Source of the DNA: DASVEE01 sp036380735
GTDB lineage: Bacteria; Acidobacteriota; Thermoanaerobaculia; Gp7-AA8
DNA: 64,000 bases
Reading direction: 5' to 3'
NCBI GenBank assembly: GCA_036380735.1
Contig: DASVEE010000074.1
Coordinates: 1-64,000 of the forward strand
How positions within the stretch are numbered: the first letter of the stretch is position 1; each line of letters starts with the position of its first letter. Position numbers and translations under genes: made by a program. Of this stretch, positions 43,931-53,400 are shown piece after piece. The notes beneath the pieces were generated by a model that saw nothing but the letters and a program-made list of their open reading frames with translations, was not told the DNA's origin and ran no database searches.

Positions 43931-46900
43931 TTACTTCACATTCACGGCGGCCACGTAGCGGATGTCTCCCCCGCCCTGTACGAGGCGGAACGGGTGGATC
44001 TCCACGTCGGGGCCGTCGCCGCGCATCACTACGACCAGGCCGCGGCTGACGCCCATGGGGCCGGCGGAGAAGTAGCGCACGCCGATGTGGTACGTGCCGC
44101 GCTCGACGCGCTCCGTGCGGATCACTTCGGGGCCGAGGCCCTGCGTGATGTCCTGGTAGAGCGTCAGGCCGGACTTCGTCTGCTTGTTGCTGTAGAAGCA
44201 CTCCTCGTTGCGCGGATCGGTCACGTGCAGGTCGACGTCGTTGGCGTCCGTCTCCCACGCCAGCGTCACGCGCAGCGCGTCGCGGCGGGTGAGGTCGACG
44301 TTGTACTCGCGCGCCCGGTCCTGAATCTCACGCTGGCGCGCCGGCTCCTTTGCCAGCCACGCGCGGTAGACGTAGCCGAGCTCCTCGCGCACCACGCGCT
44401 GGACGTCGCCGTACCAGCCGGGGAACGTCTGGCGCGTCGCCGATTCGAGGACGCGTGCGGCTTCTTCGATCCGCCCGTCCTGCCACAGCATCAGCGCGAG
44501 GTGGCGGTACGAGTTCACGCGATCCGGCCGCACCGACAGCGCCTTCCGCAAAGGCGCCTCGGCCAGCTTGGCCTTCCGCGCCCGCAGCAGCAGCAACCCG
44601 GCGCGCTGCAGCAGCTCCGTCTTCGCAGGCGCCACTTCGATGAGTGACGCGTAGGCGCGCGCCGATTCACTCTCGTTGCCGAGATGCTCGCCGGCCAGGC
44701 CGAGCACCTCATACACCTGCGGGTTCTCCGGGTCGTACGGCTGCCAGCGGAGCGCGAGCTCGCGGAGGCGCGTCCACTCGTTGTGCGCGGCGAGCACTTC
44801 GCTGAGCTGGTTGTACAGCTCCCGATCCTTCGGGTTCGCGCGCAGCTTCGTTTCGAGCTCCTCGATGCGTGCGCGCGACGGAGTCTGCACCTTCGTCCAG
44901 CTCCGGTCCTGGCGCTTCTGCTCGGGCGCCGGAACCGGCGGAGGAGGCGGTGGCGGCGGCGCGACCGTGGCGGGCGCGCGCGGTGGCGGCGGTGCATTGG
45001 CCGGTGCCTGCTGCGTCACGGTGATCGATTCGGCCACGCTGCCGGCGCGCATAGGCTCTTCCGGCGGCATCACGAAATCGGCGGCGGGCGCGGCGCCGGC
45101 GGTGGCCGAAACCTCGCTGCCGACGGCCACTCCCTGCACGCTGTCCTCCATCACCGGTTGTGTGGGCACCGCCTGCGGCACGATCACGGGCGGTGCGGTC
45201 TTGGTCGCGCCACGCTCCCGGCGCATCACGGGTGGCGGCGGCGGAACCGGCATCGGCATCGGCGCCACCAGCATGTCATTGCCGCGACGGTCGATGCGGG
45301 CGATGCCGCCGGCGTCGATCGTCAGGATGGCGGCGAGCGCGCGGCGGTCGAGGCCGAAGCGCTGGTACTCCCATTCGCTTTCGAGCACGAGCATCGTCGT
45401 GCGGGGGATGACGACGCGCTGCTCGACGCTGACTTTCACCTGCTCGGTGGCCAGCGCGCGGCGCACGGCCTCGGACGGTTCATTGGCTTCGCGCTCGGCG
45501 AGGTAATCGAGATACGCGCGGTAGGCCTCGCGCTCGAGCAGCGGCGCGAACGTACCGGACGGCAGCGTCGATGACGTGGCGATGGACGTGCCGCCGAGGC
45601 GCACGGCCGGCTCGGCGGCGGCTTTGAGCTTGCCGAGGACGATGACTTCATCGCCCGGCTGCACGTCGTCGAAGTGGGTGGGGTACACCCATTCGGCCGA
45701 GGAGTCGCTGGCGTCGAACGAGACGCCGAGGGGGCGGCTCAGCGCGGCCGCGGCTTCACGGGCGCTGGTGACGAGCGAGTCGGTGAACGGCACGTCGACG
45801 ATGCGGCCACGGCCGGCGGTCAGTGTCCGCGCGATCGGCGCGTCCTGACGGCTGCCGAGGATCAGCGCGTGCACGGTGGCGGTGGCGGGGATGGCGCGGA
45901 TCGCGTCGGTGACGTCCTTGCGGTCCGTGTTGCCGAGCGTGGCCACGAGGTCGCTGGCGACGACGATGGCGCGCGCCGGGCGGTCCTGGGCGTTGCGGCC
46001 GACGTCGCGGAGGAGCGCGCCGAGATCGGTGCCGCCGAGAAAGTGGCGTTTGCGGATGAGGCCCGCGATGGTGCGGGCGACGTCGATCGCCGTGCCGCTC
46101 GCGAGCGGCGCCAGCTCCTGATCGAAGGCGATGACCTGCACGCGGTCCTGCGGCGGGAGCGCGTAGAGCATCGCTTCGAACGCGCGGATGCGATGCTCGG
46201 CGCCCTCGGCCGAGGAGGCGGAGGTGTCGAAGTAGAAGAGCCAGTCGTGCGCGGCCGCGCCGTTCCGGCGCGTCACCTCGGGGCGGAAGGCCGCGAGATA
46301 GAAGTCGCCCGCTTTCAGCACGCGGCTGCGCGAGGCTTCGCTCGTCGGCCGCCACGACAGCACGATGTCGGTCGGCGGCGTGTAGTCGCGCTCCTCGAGC
46401 GTGATGACTTCCGCCGTGGAGCGGGAGGCTCCGGACGGGCCACTGATGGCGGAGGAGGCGGCCTTGGCCGCGGCGCCAACCTGCTCTTCACCGGGCAGCG
46501 CGGCGACGACTCCGCGGAAGGTAAACTTGTTGACCTTCTGCATGCCCCGCAACGGCAGCGTGTACGTACGGACGCCGTCGCGCAGCGGGAGGAGCGCGGT
46601 GTAGGAGAGGACGATCGTCACCGGCGCGTTCGCCTCGATGGGGAAGATGCGCGCGGAGAAGCGGTTCCCCTGGTCCTGTTCGAGCAGGGCCGGGTCGCGC
46701 ATCTGATGGAGGAACTGCTCGTACACCTGGTTCGCGCGCAGCCGCTCGACGACCTCCCCTTCCATGAGGTGGCCGTTGACGTCTTTGGCGAAGCGGCTGA
46801 TGGCCGCGTTCGGCGGCAGCGTGCAGGTGAAGCGTCCCTCGATGCGCCGGTTCTGCGGATTGCGGAAGCGGAACTCGAGCTCGGTCAGGGAGAGCATCCC

Positions 46901-47134
46901 CTGGATGGCGGTCCGCGCCTGCAGCTCTTCGAGGATGAGCTCCTGCCCGTCGGGATCGGAGAAGGTGACCGGCGGCGACGGCGGAGCGGCGCTGCGCTCA
47001 GTCTGAGCGAGCGCGACGGGCTCGGGCACCGGCGGCGCCGCCTTCTGAAGCTCCTGCGGCGCCGCCCAGAGGAAAAGACAGATCACCGTCGCAAGGAGGA
47101 GGGCGCCGGTGAGGGTGAGGGTGCGAGTGTTCAT
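43931..47134 (-). CDS. large VIT and von Willebrand A domain protein
   Basis: 1067 residues. An N-terminal signal/membrane segment (about 7-26) is followed by a VIT domain (about 60-190; EGRFTCTLPPNA, ERLRANQVYEQF). A VWA domain follows (about 295-460) with the metal-ion site D-T-S-A-S in FYFDTSASS. A Pro-rich linker (about 640-780), TPR-like helices (about 785-925) and a YfaP/DUF2135-like C-terminus (about 953 on; LAWETDANDVDLHV) complete it. VIT-VWA proteins are usually exported adhesion or scaffold proteins. It is convergent with the M56 module and divergent from the giant exported protein. Confidence 0.88.
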   Translation of the reverse strand: MNTRTLTLTGALLLATVICLFLWAAPQELQKAAPPVPEPVALAQTERSAAPPSPPVTFSDPDGQELILEELQARTAIQGMLSLTELEFRFRNPQNRRIEGRFTCTLPPNAAISRFAKDVNGHLMEGEVVERLRANQVYEQFLHQMRDPALLEQDQGNRFSARIFPIEANAPVTIVLSYTALLPLRDGVRTYTLPLRGMQKVNKFTFRGVVAALPGEEQVGAAAKAASSAISGPSGASRSTAEVITLEERDYTPPTDIVLSWRPTSEASRSRVLKAGDFYLAAFRPEVTRRNGAAAHDWLFYFDTSASSAEGAEHRIRAFEAMLYALPPQDRVQVIAFDQELAPLASGTAIDVARTIAGLIRKRHFLGGTDLGALLRDVGRNAQDRPARAIVVASDLVATLGNTDRKDVTDAIRAIPATATVHALILGSRQDAPIARTLTAGRGRIVDVPFTDSLVTSAREAAAALSRPLGVSFDASDSSAEWVYPTHFDDVQPGDEVIVLGKLKAAAEPAVRLGGTSIATSSTLPSGTFAPLLEREAYRAYLDYLAEREANEPSEAVRRALATEQVKVSVEQRVVIPRTTMLVLESEWEYQRFGLDRRALAAILTIDAGGIARIDRRGNDMLVAPMPMPVPPPPPVMRRERGATKTAPPVIVPQAVPTQPVMEDSVQGVAVGSEVSATAGAAPAADFVMPPEEPMRAGSVAESITVTQQAPANAPPPPRAPATVAPPPPPPPPVPAPEQKRQDRSWTKVQTPSRARIEELETKLRANPKDRELYNQLSEVLAAHNEWTRLRELALRWQPYDPENPQVYEVLGLAGEHLGNESESARAYASLIEVAPAKTELLQRAGLLLLRARKAKLAEAPLRKALSVRPDRVNSYRHLALMLWQDGRIEEAARVLESATRQTFPGWYGDVQRVVREELGYVYRAWLAKEPARQREIQDRAREYNVDLTRRDALRVTLAWETDANDVDLHVTDPRNEECFYSNKQTKSGLTLYQDITQGLGPEVIRTERVERGTYHIGVRYFSAGPMGVSRGLVVVMRGDGPDVEIHPFRLVQGGGDIRYVAAVNVK

Positions 47135-47484
47135 GCCGCATTGGACGGCGGAGGGTGGCGGAAAGAAACCAGCGGTTGCGGTGCACGGGGGAAACGATGG
47201 GACGAATAGGACGAATGGGACCTATAGGACGAATAGGACGGAAAGGACTACAGACTAGCTTCGCCTGACGGGGTGGCGCGAAGCGCCGGATGAGGGGGCG
47301 CGGCACATCAGCAACGCCGCGCAAAGTGATGTGCCTGTCGGGCTCAACCGCCTGTCACTCAAAAAAGTGATCCCATCGACAATGGTCACCGGTTAGAATC
47401 TCAGCGGGTCAAAATAACCTGCGGTGCCCCGGTCGTGGCGGACCTTGGTCTGCCCACGGTCAACTTCGTCCAGTCGGAGCTTCG
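47135..47484. other. divergent intergenic region upstream of the giant gene
   Basis: Holds a forward 9-bp array (47193-47249), then a GATGAGGGGGCGCGGCACAT stretch similar to the sequence near 166-185. TAGAAT at 47394-47399 may be the -10 for the giant gene, which would leave an 85-base leader with GGAG before its ATG. It is the only clearly divergent gap carrying an array of this family. Confidence 0.6.
47193..47249. repeat. 9-bp repeat array, forward block only
   Basis: CGATGGGAC, GAATAGGAC, GAATGGGAC, CTATAGGAC, GAATAGGAC and GGAAAGGAC, starting after the usual GGGGAAA boundary. No reverse block follows. Confidence 0.9.
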
Positions 47485-50400
47485 ATGATTCACCATGCGT
47501 GCAGGACCGCGCTCGTCGCGGTCGTCGTCATTCTCTTTGCCACGGCCGCCATGGCCGGCAACTTCACGTTGTCGCCCACGGCGCAACTCGTCGGCACTCA
47601 CGACTGGACGCAGCCGCTCAACTGGCTGGAGAACGGCCTGCCGACGCTCACCTACCCCGGCCAGAACGCCGGCGACGCGGTGACGGTCAGCGGTCTGGCG
47701 GGCGTCACCGTCTACGTCGGGGACTCGATCCCGAACGCGGTCACGCTCTCCGTCGCCACCGCGACCGTCAACATCACCTCTGGTGGCTCGCTGAGCCTCA
47801 CCGGCACCTCCGGCGTCACCAGCGGCGGCACGCTGAAGGTCAGCGGCGGCACGCTGGCCAATGCGGGGACGCTCAACTTCGCGGGCGGCACCGAGTTCCG
47901 CTGGGCCGACGGCATCGTCGAAGGCAGCGGCACGACGAAGGTCAACATCTTTACCACCACCGGCGCCCGCGCCTTCATCGAGGGCAGCGGCAGCGCGACG
48001 CTGAACGGGCAGACGCTCGAAGTGGCCGGCGGCCAGCTCACCTACAAGAACGGCGGCATGCTCGACCTGACGAATGGCGCGAACATCACCGTCACCGCCG
48101 GATCCATGGAAGCGCAGAGCGCCGGCACGTGGAGCAGCTCCGACGCCACCGGCTCGGTGAAGATCGGCGGCTCCACCTCCTTCACCATCCCCGTGACGAT
48201 GGTCAGCACCGTGCGCATCGAAGCGCAGGTGATCAACGACGGCGGCATCTACGTCGACAACGGCAACCTCGAACTGGCCGGCGGCGGCGCGCACACCGGC
48301 GTCTTCCAGTCGACGAACGTGGGCTCCACCGTCGCCTTCGACGGCGGTACGCACATCCTCACCGGCGTTTCGCTCACCGGCGCCGGCTACGCGAGAGTGG
48401 AGAGCGGCAGCGTCTCGCTCGCCGGCACCGTCGCCTCCACCGTCAACCGCTTCCGCCTCCGCGGCGGCAGCATCACCGGCAGCGGCGCGCTGAACGTCTC
48501 CTCGATCTTCGAATGGGAGGGCGGAGCCATCAACGGCACCGGCGGCGCCGTCACGCTGAGCAACGGCGCCGAGCTGCGGGGCGGCACGAGCGGCATGACG
48601 CTGAACGGCCGGCAACTCGCGCTCACCGGCGGCACGATGCAGTACGACGCCTCGAACCCGCTGCGCATGGAGAACAACGCGGAGCTGGTCGTCGAGACCG
48701 GCGCCATCCTCGAGCTGGAGTACGACCAGCCGATCGACTCCGACGGCACCGCGAAGATCACGAACCGCGGCGAGATCATCCGCGTCGGCAGCGTCATCGC
48801 CCACGCACCGCGGCCCCGCCGCATCACCGTCAATCCGGCCAGCACCGCCACCATCTACGCCGCCGTCCACACCAGCGGTGGAGCGATCCGCAGCTACGGC
48901 GGCTATCTCGGGATCGCCGGCGGCGGCACGCACAACAACGCGACGTTCGAGCCGAGCACCGTCGCCGACACCATCGACTTCAGCGGCGGCACGCACACGC
49001 TGACCGGCACGTTCGCGCTCCCCGGCGCCGGGCCGCTCACGCTCTCCGCGGGCACGCTCACCACCAACACCTCCGTCGTCATCCCCACCGCCGCCACGTT
49101 CGTGCAGAACGGCGGCACGCTCAACGGCACCGCCGACGTGATGAACAACGGCGCGTTCTACTGGAACGGCGGCGACCACGACGGCAGTGCGCGCGTCGTC
49201 AACAACCGCGCGTTCTATCTCGCCGGCACCACCGGCACCATGCGCCTGAAGTCGAGCCGCCAGCTCGTCAACGCGAAGGACCTCTACTTCACCTCGGCCA
49301 CGAACCCGCTGGAGATCAACGACGCGGCGCTCCTGGAGAACCGCGACCAGTTCATCATCAGCGTCGACGGCTCGATCACCACCGCGGGCGGCACGACGCG
49401 GCGCATCGACAACACCGGCTCGCTCGTGCGCAGCGCCGGCAGCGGCATCTTCCGCATCTGGGTGCCGCTCAACCTGTCGGCCAGCGGCCGGGCCGTCGTC
49501 GACGCGGGCTACCTCGAGCTCACCGGCGGCGGCACCAGCACCGGCACGAGCGTCGGCTTCGACCTCACCGGCATCGCCACCAAAGTCCGCATCGCCGGCG
49601 GCACCTACAACCTCGGCCCCGGTACCAGCGTCACGATGAGCGGCGCGTCGTCGCTCTTCTTCGTCGATGGCGGCATCGCCAACTTCACCGCGAACCTCAG
49701 CATCCCGCGCGTCTATCTCCACACCGGCTCGATCGACGGCAGCGGCACGCTGACCGTGACGGAGACGCTGACGTGGACCGGCGGCGCGATGAACGGCAGC
49801 GGCACCACGCTGATCGACACGGGCGCAACGCTCGACGCCTCCTCGCAGAACGCCCGTTCCGCCATGACCCGCACGATCCGCAACCGAGGGACGTTCAGCC
49901 TCGACCCGACGGTCAGCCTCACGCTGACCGCGGCCGCGATCCAGAACGAGGGGACGTTCAACCTCAGCGGCGACGGCGCGATCGCCAGCGGCGCCACCGC
50001 GGGCTCCATCAACAACCAGGGGCTGATGCGCAAGATCAACGGCACGGCCAATCTCGGCACGCGCATCGACGTGCCGCTGACGAACGCCGCCGGCGCCACG
50101 CTCAGCTCGCAGATCGCCAACACGAACCTCATCCTCAACGGCGGCGGCAGCAACAGCGGCACGCTCGATTTCGGCACCGCGCTGGCGACGATCGACATCT
50201 TCGGCGGCACCTTCACGTACAACGGCGGCGCGGTGACCGGCGACGGCATCGTCCGCGTCAACGGCACGGGCACGCTGCAGCTCGGCGCCAACCTCACCGT
50301 GCCGCAGTTCGAGCTGCAGCCGGGCGGCACGCTCGACGGCACCGCCAACCTCACCATCGCGAACAGCGGCCGCTGGAGCGGCGGCACGATGCGCGGCGGC

Positions 50401-53400
50401 GCGACCAGCGTCATCATCCCCGCGACGGCGACGCTCTCCATCGACGGCAACGCCGCCATGACTCTGGACGGACGCACGCTGAACAACGCCGGCACCATCA
50501 ACTTCGTGCCGGCCAGCGCGAACCTCACGATGACGAACAACGCGTCGATCGTGAACAGCGGCGTCTACCAGGCAACCGCCGGCCGCAACATCGACGTCAC
50601 CGGCTCCGCCACCTTCACGAACAGCGGTACGTTCGTGCGCAACGGCAGCGGCACGGCGCACATCGCGCCGCCCTTCACCAACAGCGGCATCGTCACCATC
50701 GACGCGGGCATGCTTTCGTTCGGCAACTACGTGCAGACTGCCGGCGAGATCACGCTCGCCGGCGGCAGCCTGACCACGGCCGGACCGTTCAACCTCAATG
50801 GCGGCAGCCTCCGCGGCGCGGGCACGATCACCGGCTCGGTCAGCAGCAACGGCGGCACCGTCGCCCCTGGTGATGTCGCCACCACCGGCACACTGCATCT
50901 CACCGGCGCCTTCGCGCAGGGCAGCGGCAGCACGCTCGCGATCCGCCTCGGCACCACCCCGGATCAGCTCGACGTCGCCGACGACGTCCTCCTCGGCGGC
51001 ACGCTCGACGTCAGCCTCATGCCGGCGTTCACGCCGACGAACGGCAGCACGTACGACGTCCTCCTCTTCGGCGGCACCCGCACCGCGGACTTTGCGACGA
51101 AGACGCTGCCCACGTTCCCACCGGACGGCACGTTCAGCGCGGCGTACCTGACGAACGCGCTGCAGCTCACCGCCGCGGTCACGCCGCAGGCGAACGTCGG
51201 CATCACCATCTCCGCCCCCACCTCGCAGCAGGCCGGGCAGAACCTCACCTACACCATCACCGTCACGAACCTCGGGCCCGACGTCGCCAGCAGCGTCACG
51301 GTCAACGCCACCACGGCCGCCGGCCTGACGTTCGTCGCGAACAGCGGCGATTGCACGAGCGCCTTCCCCTGCAACCTCGGCAGCATCCCGAGCGGCCAGT
51401 CGCGCACCATCAGCGCGCAGTACACCATCGCCGCCGGCACGCCCGCCGCGACGATCCTGACGACGTCCGCCACCGTCACGTCGACATCGACCGACAGCGA
51501 CTCGACGAACGACAGCGCCGCTGCGTCCACCACCGTCACGACAGCGTCGGCCGACCTCTCCATCGTCAAGACCGGCCCGAGCTTCATCGGCGCGGGGCAG
51601 AGCCTCACCTACAGCCTCACCATCACCAACAACGGCCCCGACGCCGCGACGAGCGTCGTCGTCAGCGACGCGACGCCGGCGAACACCACGTTCGTCTCGA
51701 CCAGCGGCGACTGCACCACCGCCTTCCCCTGCGCGCTCGGCACGCTCGCCAGCGGCACGTCGAAGACCATCACCGCCACGTACCTCGTCGGCGCCGCGAC
51801 GCCGGGCGGTACGGTGATCAGCAACAGCGCAAGCGTCACCTCGACGACCGCCGACAGCAACGCGGCGAACAACACCACGCCCCCCGTCACCACCACCGTC
51901 ACCGTGCCGAACGCGAACCTCGCCATCACCAAGAGCGGCCCGGCCACCGCGGGCGCGGGGACCAACGTCACGTACACCGTGACCGTCACCAACCTCGGGC
52001 CCGACGCCGCGTCCAGCGTCATCGTCACCGACCCGACGCCGGCGAACCTCACGTTCGTCTCCAACACGGGCGATTGCACCACCGCCTTCCCCTGCACCAT
52101 CGCCTCGCTCGCGCCGTCGCAGTCGAAGACCATCACCGCCACGTACACCGTCAACGCGGCCACACCCGCGGCGACCGTGATCACGAACAGCGCGAGCGTC
52201 ACGTCGTCCACCGTCGATCCCGACGGCTCGAACGACAGCGCGTCCACGTCGCTGACGGTCACCGTGCCGAACGCGAACCTCGCCATCGCCAAGAGCGGCC
52301 CCGCGACGATCGGCGCCGGCCAGCACCTTTTCTACACGCTCACCGTCACGAACAACGGCCCCGATGCCGCCACCGGAGTCCTGGTGCATGACGCAACGCC
52401 CGCCGGCGTGACGTTCGTCCTCAACAGCGGCGATTGCACCAGCGCCTTCCCCTGCAGCCTCGGCACGCTCACCAGCGGCCAGTCGAAGACGATCACCGCC
52501 AAGTTCTCTGTCCCGGCCGGCACCACCGCCGGCACCGTCATCACCAACAACGCGAGCGTCACCTCGTCCACCGCCGATCCGGCGAGTGCCGACAACAGCG
52601 CCAGCGCCACGACCACCGTCACCGCGCCGGTCGCCGACCTCCGCATCACCAAGAGCGGTCCGTCGTCGATCCAGTCGGGCGAGCAGCTCGTCTACACCAT
52701 CGACGTCAAGAACCTCGGGCCCGACGCCGCGTCGAACGTCATCGTCACCGACGCCACACCCGCCGGCGTGACGTTCGTCGAGGCCACCGGCGTCTGCACC
52801 TCGTTCCCCTGCACCATCCCCAGCATCGCCGCGGGGCAGACGAAGACGATCGCCGCGAAGTACGCCGTCCCCGCCAGCGCCACGACCGGCACCGTCATCA
52901 CCAACACCGCCAGCGTGACGTCGTCGAGCACCGACACCGACGCGTCGAACGACAGCGCCACCGTCGCCACCACCGTCACGCAGAAGGCCGACCTCGTCCT
53001 GACCAAGAGCGCACCCGCGAGCGCGGAGGAAGGCGACACCATCCTCTACACGATCCAGGTGGCGAACGCCGGCCCCGGCGATGCGCTCAACGTCATCGTC
53101 AGCGATCCGACGCCCGCCGGCCTCACGTTCGCCGGCAACAGCGGCGACTGCACCACCGCCTTCCCCTGCAATCTCGGCACGCTCACGCCGGGCAGCACGA
53201 AGACCATCTCCGCGCAGTACGTCGTCGGCAGCGCCACGAGCATCACGAACACCGCCACGGTGACGACCACCTCGGTCGATCCCGACCTCGCGAGCAACAC
53301 CGCCGTCGCCACGACCACCGTCGGCAGCACGCCGGAATGCCCCGCGTTCGGCCCGGCGCTCGTCTCCCCCGCCGCCGGCAGCACGAACGCGCAGGCGTCG